Part shown: in pieces, positions 18,247 through 27,713 of the stretch
How the letters are laid out: each line of letters begins with the position of its first letter
Position numbering within the stretch: position 1 is the stretch's first letter
Source: Pullilachnospira sp963929535
Lineage (GTDB): Bacteria > Bacillota > Clostridia > Lachnospirales > Lachnospiraceae
Length of the DNA: 64,000 nt
Assembly: GCA_963929535.1 (NCBI GenBank)
Contig: CAWVIZ010000001.1
Location: 62,001 to 126,000 of the forward strand
Reading direction: 5' to 3'
Notes under the pieces: model-generated
Seen by the model: the letters and a program-made list of their open reading frames with translations, nothing else
The model's database searches: none
Told to the model about the DNA's origin: nothing
Translations under genes and position numbers: made by a program

Positions 18247-19518
18247 TTATACCGCCGCCAGGGCCTGATCCAGATCCGCGATGATATCCTCCACGTCCTC
18301 GATTCCCACGGACAGACGGATCTGATCCGGCAGTACCCCCGCCTCGATCAGCTGCTGATCGTTCAGCTGCCGGTGGGTATGGCTGGCCGGATGCAGGATA
18401 CAGGAACGGGCATCCGCCACATGGGTTACGATGGAGATCATCTTCAGCGCATTGGAGAACCGCATAGCTCCCTCCTTGCCGCCCTTGGGTCCGAAGCACA
18501 GCACGCCGCACACCCCATTGGGCATATACTTCTGTGCCAGATCATAATATTTGCTGCTCTTCAAACCTGCATACTCCACCCAGGCCACCTTCTCGTGATT
18601 TTCCAGGAACTGGGCCACCTTCAGGGCATTTTCACAGTGTCTGGGCATGCGCAGATGCAGCGTCTCCAGCCCCACATTGGTAAGGAACGCGTTCATCGGT
18701 GACTGACATGCCCCCATATCACGCATAAGCTGGGCGGTTGCCTTCTGGATAAACGCCAGTTTTCCGAATTTCTGTGTATAGATGATCCCGTGATAAGATT
18801 CATCCGGTGTGGTCAGCCCCGGATATTTATCCCCATGGGCATCCCAGTCAAAATTTCCGCTGTCCACAATGCATCCGCCCATGGCCATGGCATGGCCGTC
18901 CATATACTTGGTGGTGGAATGGGTGATGATATCAACACCGAAGGCAAAGGGCCTGCAGTTGATGGGCGTGGCAAAGGTGTTGTCACAGATCATGGGAACT
19001 CCATGGCTGTGCGCCAGACTTACAAACTTGTCGATATCCAGTACCACACCTGCCGGATTGGACACAGTCTCCGCAAACACGGCCCGGGTATTGGGCTGGA
19101 AATATTTTTCCAGCTCTTTGGCCGGAAGATCCTGATCCACCAGGGAAGTTTCAATACCGAATCTTTTCAGCGTCACCGCCAGAAGATTGGAGGTTCCTCC
19201 GTACACCTTGGAAGCACAGATCACATGACTTCCTGCCTCACAGATGTTGGTAACCGCCAGCAGAGTGGCCGCCTGACCGGAAGAAGTGAGCATGGCTGCC
19301 ACGCCGCCCTCCAGGTCGCAGATTTTTTTTGCCACCATGTCACAGGTGGGATTCTGCAGACGGGAATAGAAATAACCGGATTCCTCCAGGTCAAACAGCT
19401 TTCCCATCTCCTCGCTGGTATCATATTTAAATGTGGTGCTCTGATAGATCGGCAGGACACGGGCTTCCCCGTTCTTGGGCTCCCAGCCGCCCTGCACGCA
19501 GATAGTATTCGTCTTCAT
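18247..19518 (-). CDS. metY: O-acetylhomoserine sulfhydrylase (O-acetylhomoserine aminocarboxypropyltransferase)
   Basis: A 423-residue PLP enzyme of the Cys/Met-metabolism family. It makes homocysteine from O-acetylhomoserine and sulfide. The PLP lysine is in THSTTKYMDGH (about residue 203); SRLQNPT, GGVAAMLTSSGQAA and SCILHPASHTHRQL are family motifs, and the length is usual for MetY rather than the shorter MetB/MetC. The ATG at 19518 (MKTNTICVQGG) is preferred to a longer frame to 19587, which would enter the upstream terminator. The GAGGAG site is 12 bases away, which is long. I saw no SAM riboswitch in the short leader. Confidence 0.93.
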   Translation of the reverse strand: MKTNTICVQGGWEPKNGEARVLPIYQSTTFKYDTSEEMGKLFDLEESGYFYSRLQNPTCDMVAKKICDLEGGVAAMLTSSGQAATLLAVTNICEAGSHVICASKVYGGTSNLLAVTLKRFGIETSLVDQDLPAKELEKYFQPNTRAVFAETVSNPAGVVLDIDKFVSLAHSHGVPMICDNTFATPINCRPFAFGVDIITHSTTKYMDGHAMAMGGCIVDSGNFDWDAHGDKYPGLTTPDESYHGIIYTQKFGKLAFIQKATAQLMRDMGACQSPMNAFLTNVGLETLHLRMPRHCENALKVAQFLENHEKVAWVEYAGLKSSKYYDLAQKYMPNGVCGVLCFGPKGGKEGAMRFSNALKMISIVTHVADARSCILHPASHTHRQLNDQQLIEAGVLPDQIRLSVGIEDVEDIIADLDQALAAV

Positions 19519-19571
19519 AACTGACGCAGTCTCCTCTCTTTGTACATATCTGGGATTTATTGTAGAACAAA

Positions 19572-19601
19572 GAGAGGGGAAATGCAAGCATTTCCCCTCT
19601 C
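19572..19601 (-). terminator. Terminator of the feo operon
   Basis: A perfect 14-bp stem (GAGAGGGGAAATGC and its complement, two-base loop) is followed on the minus strand by TTTGTTCT. It lies 6 bases after the last feo gene. Confidence 0.85.
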
Positions 19602-19607
19602 AAAAAC

Positions 19608-19793
19608 TCAGATCCACTCCCCGTTCCTCTGCCGGCCGCTGTATACACAGCTTCCCTTCCCGCAGGACTTGCTGCAGTGGCTGCAGTCGCAGAACTGACC
19701 GTTCTTTACTCTTTTTACCTTTCTAGCGATCACCCAGAAAGCATACAGGATGATCGCTGCCGTCAGGATCACTCCCAATACGATTCCTATCAT
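19608..19793 (-). CDS. FeoB-associated Cys-rich membrane protein
   Basis: A small protein of about 61 residues with one N-terminal membrane helix (IGIVLGVILTAAIILYAFWV) and a Cys-rich tail (CDCSHCSKSCGKGSC). Such proteins are encoded right after feoB in many Firmicutes and are thought to assist ferrous iron uptake. An in-frame ATG also exists at 19808, but GGGAGG lies between the two ATGs and fits the one at 19793. It is the last gene of feoA-feoB-this gene. Confidence 0.85.
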   Translation of the reverse strand: MIGIVLGVILTAAIILYAFWVIARKVKRVKNGQFCDCSHCSKSCGKGSCVYSGRQRNGEWI

Positions 19794-19809
19794 GATATTT
19801 CCTCCCATG

Positions 19810-21861
19810 TCAGACTATCAGAATTCCCGCCTGGTAGATCAGGAAGGTGATCACCCAGGCCACCGCCAGCTGAAATCCGGCGGCAATGCCGGCCCATTTC
19901 CATCCGCCGGCCTCCTTCTTGATGGTGGCCAGTGTGGCCATGCAAGGTATATACAGCAGGCTGAAGACCATCAGGCAGTAGGCGTTCAGCATACCGAATC
20001 CCATTCCGCCCAGCAGGCCGGATAAGGCGGCCATTCCGGTCTGGGAGGTGACATTTCCCACGCCAAACAGCACGGAACAGCTGGATACCACCACCTCTTT
20101 GGCGGAAATCCCCGCGATCAGCGCCACCACGATCTGCCAGTATCCCAGCCCCAGCGGCTCAAATACCGGAACGATCCACCTGCCGATCATCGACCCGAAG
20201 CTCTCGCCAATCTCGGCTGTATAGCCGTGGGGGCCGAAATTCAGGATAAACCACATAACGATAGAAGCCACGAATATGGTGGTTCCCGCCTTTGTCAGAT
20301 AATCCTTCACCTTCTCAAACACATAGATCCGCACCGTATGAGCGCTGGGCGCCTTATACTCCGGAAGTTCGATCAGAAGGCTGTATTCGGAATGCTTCCG
20401 GTCAAACAGATGCACCAGAAACGCCACCAGGATAGCCACCAGAAGTCCCAGCACATACATGGAGTATGCAGCTACCATGGCGTATTTTCCAAAAAACATC
20501 CCGGAAAAAAGCACATAAATGGGCAGCCGGGCGCTGCAGGACATAAACGGCGTCACCAGCATGGTCTTCATCCTGTCTCTTCTGTTCTCCAGGGTCCGGG
20601 AAGCCATGATAGCGGGAACCGTACAGCCAAATCCCAGAAGCATGGGGATAAACGCCCTGCCTGACAGCCCCAGCTTCCCCATGATGCTGTCCATCACATA
20701 AGCAGCTCTGGACATATATCCGCTGTCCTCCAGAAGGGCCAGCGCTAAAAACAGGATGCAGATGTTGGGCAGAAACGTCAGGATCCCACCCACACCGGCA
20801 ATGATACCGTCTGTGATCAGAGAGATCAGACCGGCATTCACCCCGGCGCCGGAAAGCAGGGAAGACACCCCGGCAGAAAGCCAGTCGATCCCCATGCTCA
20901 GGTAACCGTTCAGCCAGTCCCCGATGGTAAAGGTAAAGAAAAATACCACCGCCATGATCCCCAGAAATACAGGGAATCCCCAGATCCGGTGAGTCAGTAT
21001 CCTGTCGATCTGGTCGGTTTTCTCCGCCTGCTGGTTTTTGTTCACCAGCACCTCCGCAATGATCTCCTCGATAAAATCATATTTTTCATTGATGATCCGG
21101 GATTCATAGCTCTGGTCCATAACCTCCGGCAGATCCAGAGGGTATTTCTCGCAGATCTCCCGGTCCTGCTCCAGGATCTTGATGGCATGCCAACGGGTTT
21201 TCGGAAGATCCGGATATTTCTCCTTCAATGCTTTTTTGACAGTGTCAATCTTGTCCTCGATCTCATCGCTGTACACCATGGCAAAATCCTTGTGATGATC
21301 GTGGGCATGCCGGCTGGTGCGCTCCACGTCCGCATGGTGATGGATCAGAGGCGCTTTTTCTGAAAAATCCTTGTGATGTACCACTGCGTGCATCAGGATA
21401 TCCAGCCCCTTCTTTTTTCTGGCGCTCACTGGGATCACCGGGATTCCCAGCATCTCCGGCAGGCGGTGCAGGTCGATCTCCATTCCCCGCTTTTCCACGA
21501 TATCCATCATATTCAGCGCCATGACCACCGGTTTCCCCAGCTCGATCAGCTGGAGGGTCAGGTACAGGTTCCGCTCCAGCGCCGAGGCGTCCACCACATC
21601 GATCACCACGTCCACATCGTCACTGAAGATGTACTGTCTGGCCACCGTCTCTTCCATGGTGTAGGAGGTAAGGCTGTACGTCCCCGGAAGATCCACCAGT
21701 TTCATCCGGTAATCCTTGTACTGGCAGCTTCCCTCCACCTTTTCCACAGTGACTCCCGGCCAGTTGGCCACCTTCAGATTGGCTCCCGTGTAGGCATTGA
21801 ACAGCGTTGTCTTTCCACAGTTGGGATTCCCGATAAATCCCACATGCAGCTCTTTTTCCAT
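19810..21861 (-). CDS. feoB: Ferrous iron transport protein B
   Basis: A 683-residue GTPase-linked ferrous iron permease of the cell membrane. The N-terminal G domain shows G1 GNPNCGKTTLFNAYTG (about residues 11-26), DLPGTYSL (G3) and ALNMMDIVEKRG (the G4 Asn-x-Met-Asp). A histidine-rich stretch (HHKDF, HHHADVER, HAHDHHKDF) interrupts the region at about 160-195 and may bind metal. The membrane part has the two Gate motifs (GFGCTVPAIMASRTL and the later GISAKEVVVSS). It starts 3 bases after feoA. Confidence 0.97.
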   Translation of the reverse strand: MEKELHVGFIGNPNCGKTTLFNAYTGANLKVANWPGVTVEKVEGSCQYKDYRMKLVDLPGTYSLTSYTMEETVARQYIFSDDVDVVIDVVDASALERNLYLTLQLIELGKPVVMALNMMDIVEKRGMEIDLHRLPEMLGIPVIPVSARKKKGLDILMHAVVHHKDFSEKAPLIHHHADVERTSRHAHDHHKDFAMVYSDEIEDKIDTVKKALKEKYPDLPKTRWHAIKILEQDREICEKYPLDLPEVMDQSYESRIINEKYDFIEEIIAEVLVNKNQQAEKTDQIDRILTHRIWGFPVFLGIMAVVFFFTFTIGDWLNGYLSMGIDWLSAGVSSLLSGAGVNAGLISLITDGIIAGVGGILTFLPNICILFLALALLEDSGYMSRAAYVMDSIMGKLGLSGRAFIPMLLGFGCTVPAIMASRTLENRRDRMKTMLVTPFMSCSARLPIYVLFSGMFFGKYAMVAAYSMYVLGLLVAILVAFLVHLFDRKHSEYSLLIELPEYKAPSAHTVRIYVFEKVKDYLTKAGTTIFVASIVMWFILNFGPHGYTAEIGESFGSMIGRWIVPVFEPLGLGYWQIVVALIAGISAKEVVVSSCSVLFGVGNVTSQTGMAALSGLLGGMGFGMLNAYCLMVFSLLYIPCMATLATIKKEAGGWKWAGIAAGFQLAVAWVITFLIYQAGILIV

Positions 21862-21864
21862 TTA

Positions 21865-22104
21865 TCAGGCCCCCTCTCTGACCTGTATATGGTCACCTAT
21901 GTACTTTCCCACCGCAAACCTGGTGCCCCTGATCTTCACGATGACGGCTCCTTTTTTCTTTTTGTTCATCATCGTCACAGAGGTTCCCCGGGTCAGCCCC
22001 AGGGCTTCCAGACGGCGCTCCGTCTGCAGCGGAAGCTCCACCTGTTCCACCACATAGGTCTGCGGCGGCTCTCCTTCTGTCAGTCTCATTTTCTTTTGCT
22101 CCAT
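21865..22104 (-). CDS. feoA: Ferrous iron transport protein A
   Basis: A 79-residue SH3-like protein that supports FeoB. VEQVELPLQTERRLEALGLTRG-like sequence followed by KKGAVIVKIRGTRFAVGK is the usual FeoA pattern. A GGAG site lies 5 bases before the ATG. It is the first gene of the feo operon; the 110-base gap upstream holds a hairpin with CTCCTGATC/GATCAGGAG arms that may be part of the operon's leader. Confidence 0.93.
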   Translation of the reverse strand: MEQKKMRLTEGEPPQTYVVEQVELPLQTERRLEALGLTRGTSVTMMNKKKKGAVIVKIRGTRFAVGKYIGDHIQVREGA

Positions 22105-22140
22105 ATGTACTCCATCTCTGTCATTTTTTAGGCTGCGGTA

Positions 22141-22175
22141 CCTCCTGATCCCCTTTCTCAGATCAGGAGACGCAT
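22141..22175 (-). promoter_or_regulatory. Hairpin in the coaX-feoA gap
   Basis: CTCCTGATC and GATCAGGAG arms are seen with no T-run on either side, so it is not a standard terminator. Its place directly upstream of feoA suggests a leader structure or a protein site, but this is only inference. Confidence 0.3.
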
Positions 22176-22214
22176 GCCGCCTTTGAAAAATATCTCCTTT
22201 TCCCTGGGCTGTAC

Positions 22215-22979
22215 TTACCGGTTCTTCCGGTAGATCACCAGAAGTCCCTTCAACAGCAGGTCATCGTCCAGGATCACCTGCTCCTGGCAATAGGGAACAA
22301 TACTTCTGGCCAGTCCGCCGGTGGCCAGTACAGTGGCCTTCTCTCCCAGTTCCTTCTGAATACGGGTGATCACCCCGTCCACACAGGCGGCATTTCCATT
22401 GATCACACCGCTTTTCATACATTCTATGGTATTCTTCCCGATGGTTCTCCTGGGCGGCTCCAGGCCTATCCCCTGAAGCTGGGCGGCACGGGCCGTCAGT
22501 GCATCCAGAGAGGTCTGGATACCGGGAAGGATCATCCCTCCAATGTAATTTTTATTCCTGTCCACCACAGAAACCGTGGTGGCAGTTCCCATATCAAAGA
22601 TGATCAGAGGCACCGGATATTCGTGGATCCCCGCCACCGCATCCGCCACCAGATCGCTTCCCAGCTGGGCCGGATTGTCCATCAGAATGTTCAGCCCGGT
22701 CTTTACTCCCGGCCCCACCACCAGAATCTCCTTCTTCACGATCTTCTCCGCCGCGATCTTGACTATGGTAGTGATCTGAGGAACCACAGAGGATACGATC
22801 CCCCCTTCCAGCTCCTCCGGAGAAATTCCGTAGATATCCAGGACATTCTTGATCACAATGGCATATTCCAGCTCGGTCTTGCTCCTGTCCGTGGAAAGGC
22901 GTTCGATAAAATACGTTTTTCCCTCATCCACGCATCCCACTACGATATTGGTATTTCCTATATCAATCGCTAAAATCAT
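22215..22979 (-). CDS. coaX: Type III pantothenate kinase
   Basis: A 254-residue cytoplasmic kinase that starts CoA synthesis by phosphorylating pantothenate. ASKHA-fold motifs are DIGNTNIVVG near the N-terminus, FDMGTATTVSVVD, and ATGGLA near the C-terminus; GPGVKTGL is the family pantothenate-site motif. The frame is open for another 250 codons upstream, but that part overlaps the membrane protein in another frame, so the start is set at MILAIDIGNTN. It follows the ECF S-component gene and lies near coaBC, so pantothenate uptake and two steps of CoA synthesis are grouped. Confidence 0.95.
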   Translation of the reverse strand: MILAIDIGNTNIVVGCVDEGKTYFIERLSTDRSKTELEYAIVIKNVLDIYGISPEELEGGIVSSVVPQITTIVKIAAEKIVKKEILVVGPGVKTGLNILMDNPAQLGSDLVADAVAGIHEYPVPLIIFDMGTATTVSVVDRNKNYIGGMILPGIQTSLDALTARAAQLQGIGLEPPRRTIGKNTIECMKSGVINGNAACVDGVITRIQKELGEKATVLATGGLARSIVPYCQEQVILDDDLLLKGLLVIYRKNR

Positions 22980-22987
22980 ACTCGCCG

Positions 22988-23674
22988 TTACACTCCTATG
23001 TTCCGCATCACTTTCGTGTTCATCAGTACCCGGCAGACCAGCCAGGTGAGGACAGCAGCCACCACCGCTTCCGGAATCCCGTTCATTCCGATGATCCCCA
23101 GGATAAATCCATATACCGCTGTTGACGCCACCTGATTGGCAGCCGCATAGGCATCCCGGAAAAACAGAAAAATCAGATTCATCACCAGAAGAGTGTTCAC
23201 CAATGCTCCGGACAAACCTGCCATCATCAGTCCCGCCTGGGAAACTCCCGGTTTCATCCGCAATTTTTTCGCCAGACGATAAACGTAATAGGGAACCACT
23301 CCCACCAGGATCCGGGGAAGAAAACAGATGATCAGACTTCCGATCCCGCCGCTGTATTCGCCCAGCGTATAAAACGGAGTAAACACAAAGGATGTGACCG
23401 TTGGGTTCATGGTGTTGTTGATAAAACTGGTGAGTCCGAACACGAATCCCAGGGCTGCTCCCTTTTTCGGCCCCAGCATCAGGGAGCCGATGATCACCGG
23501 AATATGGATGATGGTGGCTCTGGTAAAGCCCAGCGGAATATACCCCAGAAAAGGCGTAAAGGCCATCAGTACGATCACCGCGGCAAAAAGTGCCATCTGT
23601 GTCATTCCCTTGATCCGGGACATCCTGTTCCCAGTACCGCTGTTTACAGTTGCTGCTGTTGTTTTGTTGTTCAT
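22988..23674 (-). CDS. ECF transporter S component, probable pantothenate specificity (PanT-like)
   Basis: A 228-residue membrane protein with about six helices. IIHIPVIIGSLMLGPKKG is a typical S-component motif of this group, and the N-terminal region includes the Ala-rich helix (MALFAAVIVLMAF) that contacts the EcfT scaffold. The ECF module (EcfA/EcfT) is not in the window. Pantothenate as substrate is inferred from position between coaX and coaBC. GGAGG lies before the start. Confidence 0.85.
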   Translation of the reverse strand: MNNKTTAATVNSGTGNRMSRIKGMTQMALFAAVIVLMAFTPFLGYIPLGFTRATIIHIPVIIGSLMLGPKKGAALGFVFGLTSFINNTMNPTVTSFVFTPFYTLGEYSGGIGSLIICFLPRILVGVVPYYVYRLAKKLRMKPGVSQAGLMMAGLSGALVNTLLVMNLIFLFFRDAYAAANQVASTAVYGFILGIIGMNGIPEAVVAAVLTWLVCRVLMNTKVMRNIGV

Positions 23675-23854
23675 AAATGACCTCCTTGTTACTATTCCCC
23701 TTCAGAAAACAGCTAAAAATCTTGGCTGCTGCCTGGGGATACAATACAGTTTGGCTGGTTTATGGGTTGCTTATGTGACAGCAAAGCCGGAAAGCCGCGG
23801 GTTTGATGCCCCGCTGTCTGCAGCGGTGTCTCTGACTCCTGCGGCCGAAAATCA

Positions 23855-25069
23855 TCAGGCTTCCTGCCCCTCATTCCCGGAGCTCATCTCCAGGATCTTA
23901 TCCAGAATGCGGACCGCCGTCTCCTCCTTGCTCATCAGAGGAAGCGAAATCTCCTCATCCCTTGTAATCAGAGTCACCACATTGGTATCGCCTGCGAATC
24001 CGGCTCCCGGTACTTTCAGGTTGTTGGCCACGATCATATCCAGGTTCTTCTTCTCAAGCTTGGCTCTGGAATTACACAGCATATGCTCCGTCTCCATGGA
24101 AAACCCACAGAGAAACTGCCCCGGACGTTTATTCTCACCCAGATACTTCAGGATGTCGTCTGTCTTCTCCAGCTCCAGGGTCATGGAGTCTCCCGTCTTC
24201 TTTATTTTTTCCCGGCTGACGCTGACCGGACGGTAATCCGCCACTGCGGCAGCCTTGATCACCAGATCCTGCCGGGGAAATGCTTCCCGTACCGCCTCAA
24301 ACATCTCCCTGGCCGTAGTTACTTCCACTGTTTTCACAAACCGGGGACGCGCAAGAGACGTCCTTCCCGTCACCAGAGTCACTTCCGCTCCCCTCAGACT
24401 ACAGATCCTGGCCAGGGCGTATCCCATCTTTCCGGTGGAATGATTGGTGAGATACCGCACCGGATCCACCGGCTCCTGGGTAGGGCCTGCTGTGATCAGA
24501 ACCCGCTTCCCTGTCAGGTCCTTCTCAAAGGCGATCTCCTTCTCAATATATTCCAGGATCACCTCCGGCTCCGGAAGCTTCCCGGCCCCCACATCCTTGC
24601 AGGCCAGCATTCCCACCGCAGGCTGGATCACCTGATATCCAAAACGGGTAAGCTTCTCCAGATTGTCCTGGACAATGGGATTCTCAAACATGGCGGTATT
24701 CATGGCAGGAGCCAGCAGCCTGGGACACCTGCAGGCCATTACCGTGGTGGTCAGCATATCATCTGCGATACCCCCCGCCAGCTTTCCTATTACATTGGCC
24801 GATGCGGGAGCGATCACCACCAGGTCCGCCAGCTTTGCCAGGGAAACATGCTCCACACTGAACTGAAAGTTCCTGTCAAAGGTATCCACCAGACATTTGT
24901 TTCCTGTCAATGTCTCAAAAGTGATAGGATTGATAAAGTTGGTTGCATTTTTCGTCATCAGTACGTGTACATCTGCGTGAAGCTTGCCCAGCATACTGGC
25001 CAGCGCGGCGGCCTTGTACGCGGCAATGCTTCCGCTCACGCCCAGAAGCACGGTTTTTCCTTTCAGCAT
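23855..25069 (-). CDS. coaBC: Bifunctional phosphopantothenoylcysteine decarboxylase / phosphopantothenate-cysteine ligase
   Basis: A 404-residue flavoprotein catalysing two consecutive steps of CoA synthesis. The CoaC half (about residues 1-185) shows GVSGSIAAYKA, the catalytic His in VEHVSLAK, PAMNTAMFENP and the ACKDVGAGKLPEP loop with the substrate-contacting Cys. The CoaB half starts near LITAGPTQEPVDPVR and includes NHSTGKMGYALA and the KIKK motif. Length is normal. It has its own promoter upstream. Confidence 0.97.
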   Translation of the reverse strand: MLKGKTVLLGVSGSIAAYKAAALASMLGKLHADVHVLMTKNATNFINPITFETLTGNKCLVDTFDRNFQFSVEHVSLAKLADLVVIAPASANVIGKLAGGIADDMLTTTVMACRCPRLLAPAMNTAMFENPIVQDNLEKLTRFGYQVIQPAVGMLACKDVGAGKLPEPEVILEYIEKEIAFEKDLTGKRVLITAGPTQEPVDPVRYLTNHSTGKMGYALARICSLRGAEVTLVTGRTSLARPRFVKTVEVTTAREMFEAVREAFPRQDLVIKAAAVADYRPVSVSREKIKKTGDSMTLELEKTDDILKYLGENKRPGQFLCGFSMETEHMLCNSRAKLEKKNLDMIVANNLKVPGAGFAGDTNVVTLITRDEEISLPLMSKEETAVRILDKILEMSSGNEGQEA

Positions 25070-25188
25070 GGCGTCTCTCCTTTATCCCGGCGGGTAAATT
25101 TCTGTAGAATCTGACTGCTGTTCCGGACGGCCTACCGTTTGCACCTGTCTTTTCACCGTCTGGAACCGCTGCCATTTAAGCACGTATT

Positions 25189-25217
25189 ATTATAGTCTTC
25201 CCTTTTTAAAATTGCAA
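25189..25217 (-). promoter_or_regulatory. Promoter of coaBC
   Basis: TTGCAA and TATAAT are 17 bases apart on the minus strand, about 120 bases before the coaBC start. Confidence 0.65.
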
Positions 25218-25220
25218 TAT

Positions 25221-25254
25221 GAAAATACCCTCCGCACCTGCGGAAGGTATTTTC
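25221..25254 (-). terminator. Terminator-like hairpin after the DUF2298 operon
   Basis: GAAAATACC-TCCGCA and TGCGGA-GGTATTTTC form a nearly perfect 15-bp stem whose outer arm is A/T-rich. It stands immediately upstream of the coaBC promoter, isolating the two minus-strand units. Confidence 0.65.
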
Positions 25255-25339
25255 AAACAGCCCCCTCTTCCCCATCCCGCGGGACCGCTGTGTGCCAGCG
25301 GCACACCCTCAGCACCCACCGGGGAGGAGCGAAGAACTC

Positions 25340-25385
25340 TGTGTGCATGCATTCGTGACCGTGAAGCCGGAGAGCCGAAGTTGCG
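25340..25385 (-). repeat. Partial, degenerate copy of the 143-bp repeat
   Basis: TGTGCATGCATTCGTGACCG and the following AAGCCGGAGAGCCGAAG match the complement of the first ~45 bases of the 143-bp repeat. The rest of the stretch from 25261 is GC-rich and holds no gene. Confidence 0.5.
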
Positions 25386-25401
25386 TGTTTTCCCATATCT
25401 C

Positions 25402-27669
25402 TTACCGGCTTTCTCCCACTTCTATAATATATGTCCCGCTTCTGTCATCCCAAAACACGATTTCTCCCAGGCTCTGCAGTGTTACCTCATTCAGATTCGT
25501 ATATTTTTCCCGCTCTTTGGATCCCACGAAAATATATTCCACATCCAGTTCCTCCACCAGCATACGGGCTTCTTCCGGATCCGATGTGGTATATACCGTC
25601 TCTACCTGAGCGGATTTCAGGTTCAGATCCTCCGTGTCTCCCCTCCACAGCCACTCATGCACATACCAGCCCAGCACTGTGGGAAGTCCCGTCATGGCCG
25701 ACACCCTTTCATAATCGCTGTAGCTGTCCCCATTGGCCTCCAGGACCACTGGCTGGCCCTCCACATTCTCATTCAGCCAGCGGATAGCCGCCGCATCCGC
25801 AGAAAATTCCGTTTCCAGAAAAGCCGTCGCGTCCAGCCCCTGGTACAGCTCCTGATTCCATACATCGCCAAACCAGGAATGCACTGCAGTCCCCACATAG
25901 CAGCAGCATCCTGCGAAACAGGCAAATCCCGCCGTCATCAGGATCTTTCTCACCAGATGCCGCTTTTTCATCCACAGCCGCACAAATGCATACGCCATCA
26001 CCATTCCGAACATCATAAAGGCCTGATAGGTCAGCTTGAACATGGTATTGGATCTGGCATATTCCGCCTCGTAAATATCCCGCACATACACCACTTCCGG
26101 GATCAGGATCAGTCCAACAGCACAGAATCCCAGGATTACGCCAAAGAAGTCGGCAGAAGGCGGCAGCGGCTTCCCCGGTTTTCTGTCCCGGAACACACAT
26201 ATCACAAACACCACCGTAATCAGAAAAGGCAATCCCCAGATCAGCCACCACTGATATGGCCTGGTGTGATTCTGCGCCAGAGCGATTCCGTTCACCATAG
26301 TCTCAAAATTCAGACTGAACGGCAGTGCGAACACGGTTCCCAGAAGGAACACCCACACCGCATGGATCAGGCTGGCAGCCGCCGCGCGCACGGACGCGTC
26401 CCGACGGTTTCTCTGCCTGCTGTATTTCAGGTAATTACAGTAGATCACCCCCAGACCGCCCATCACATAATAGATCACGAAATCCCAGTAATTGGTCCAG
26501 TGAAACAGACCGATAAAAAACCCAAAAAACCACACATACGGTTCCAGCAGAGCCTGCCGCACCACACTGCGCCATCCTGCAGCCGCGATCTCTCCCGCCG
26601 CTTTCCTGGCATATCTCTGCACCATGGCGTAGATCAGACAGATCAGCGCCAGCACAAACATCACGTTCACCACATGGGCATGAAGATCCCCCAGCACAAA
26701 AGAATAACTGGGAAATTCGTGAATCGTCTTGTCATTTCCCTCCGGATAATATCCGATATACCGGGTGGAGTTGGGAAACCAGTAGGTATAGTCTCCCTGG
26801 GGAAGTCCCAACAGTTCCTTCACCCAGGGGATCACCTTCCCCACCAGCACATAATGCATATTTCCCGCCAGGGATACTCCGGCGCCCGCCAAAAGTCCTC
26901 CCAAAATGGCCTGCCAGTTTTTTTTCCTTCCCGTACCTTCTTCTTTCTTTCCATAATCCAGCAGCATCTGCCGTACCAGGGTAAACGGCAGTGAAAACGC
27001 AAAGGCCGCAACGAAAGTCCGCATCAGATTATACGTCTGTTCCACTCTCGTTCCGGTAAGTTTTGTCAGATATACGGCAAAATACTGCCCGCCATAATAG
27101 TAATTGATATTTCCGCCGCTGTACCAGATATCCCTGGCGGGCAGGGTTTCACTGCGCATCATTGCCATCATAAAACCATAATCCATGAATTTTTCCGTAC
27201 CATGGGCTGCAGGGCGAAAACCGGCAAAATACGTCCAAATCAGGAATAAAAGCACAAACAGCAGTTCTCCGTCCAGCATGGCGCCCATGTGCGTCTCTGA
27301 AAACATCCCCTTGTATGCCTGGGGATTCCGCTTTCTCTGCCAGAGACCGAAACTCCAGGACAGGATCCATGTGAGAACAGCTGTCACAATACACGTGAAA
27401 GGGGTAAAGGAGGCTATCCGGCAGGCAGCTGCCACCCAGGCGGCAAATCCGGAAAATGCCACCCCCAGTACCTTGGACACCAGCCAGCCCTTGTCGGCAA
27501 AGTCCCGAAACAGCCAGGCAGTCAGCGGATAGCAGGCTGCACCCAGAAGCACTGACATCAGCCACCACTTCAGGAGTACATCGGCATCATCTCCCAGAAG
27601 CCAGATACTCCCGGCCAGCAGGACCCCCGTAAGAACGATTTTGCTCAGATTCCAGATCTGTTTTTTCAT
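25402..27669 (-). CDS. DUF2298 polytopic membrane protein
   Basis: A 755-residue protein with at least 14 hydrophobic segments. WYSGGNINYYYGGQ (about residue 185) and HEFPSYSFVLGDLHAHV are hallmarks of DUF2298 (YYY membrane proteins), which are suspected glycosyltransferases or polymer exporters related to the GT-C fold; no activity is established. The C-terminal ~150 residues look extracytoplasmic, with EFSADAAAIRWLNENV. The ATG at 27669 with AGGAGG is preferred to a frame open to 28077. It is downstream of a GT2 gene in the same operon, which fits a surface-glycan role. Confidence 0.85.
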   Translation of the reverse strand: MKKQIWNLSKIVLTGVLLAGSIWLLGDDADVLLKWWLMSVLLGAACYPLTAWLFRDFADKGWLVSKVLGVAFSGFAAWVAAACRIASFTPFTCIVTAVLTWILSWSFGLWQRKRNPQAYKGMFSETHMGAMLDGELLFVLLFLIWTYFAGFRPAAHGTEKFMDYGFMMAMMRSETLPARDIWYSGGNINYYYGGQYFAVYLTKLTGTRVEQTYNLMRTFVAAFAFSLPFTLVRQMLLDYGKKEEGTGRKKNWQAILGGLLAGAGVSLAGNMHYVLVGKVIPWVKELLGLPQGDYTYWFPNSTRYIGYYPEGNDKTIHEFPSYSFVLGDLHAHVVNVMFVLALICLIYAMVQRYARKAAGEIAAAGWRSVVRQALLEPYVWFFGFFIGLFHWTNYWDFVIYYVMGGLGVIYCNYLKYSRQRNRRDASVRAAAASLIHAVWVFLLGTVFALPFSLNFETMVNGIALAQNHTRPYQWWLIWGLPFLITVVFVICVFRDRKPGKPLPPSADFFGVILGFCAVGLILIPEVVYVRDIYEAEYARSNTMFKLTYQAFMMFGMVMAYAFVRLWMKKRHLVRKILMTAGFACFAGCCCYVGTAVHSWFGDVWNQELYQGLDATAFLETEFSADAAAIRWLNENVEGQPVVLEANGDSYSDYERVSAMTGLPTVLGWYVHEWLWRGDTEDLNLKSAQVETVYTTSDPEEARMLVEELDVEYIFVGSKEREKYTNLNEVTLQSLGEIVFWDDRSGTYIIEVGESR

Positions 27670-27713
27670 GAGTTTCCTCCTCCTGTCTCTTCCCCCCGGC
27701 GCGATCCGGGATC

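Noticed and set aside
19519..19571. SAM-responsive riboswitch before the sulfhydrylase gene
   Set aside because: The gap between the feo terminator and the gene is only about 50 bases, too short for a SAM riboswitch plus expression platform.
22215..23744. A 509-codon open frame that would give CoaX a 250-residue N-terminal extension
   Set aside because: The extension overlaps the well-supported ECF S-component in another frame and is rich in residues typical of out-of-frame translation; CoaX starts at 22979.
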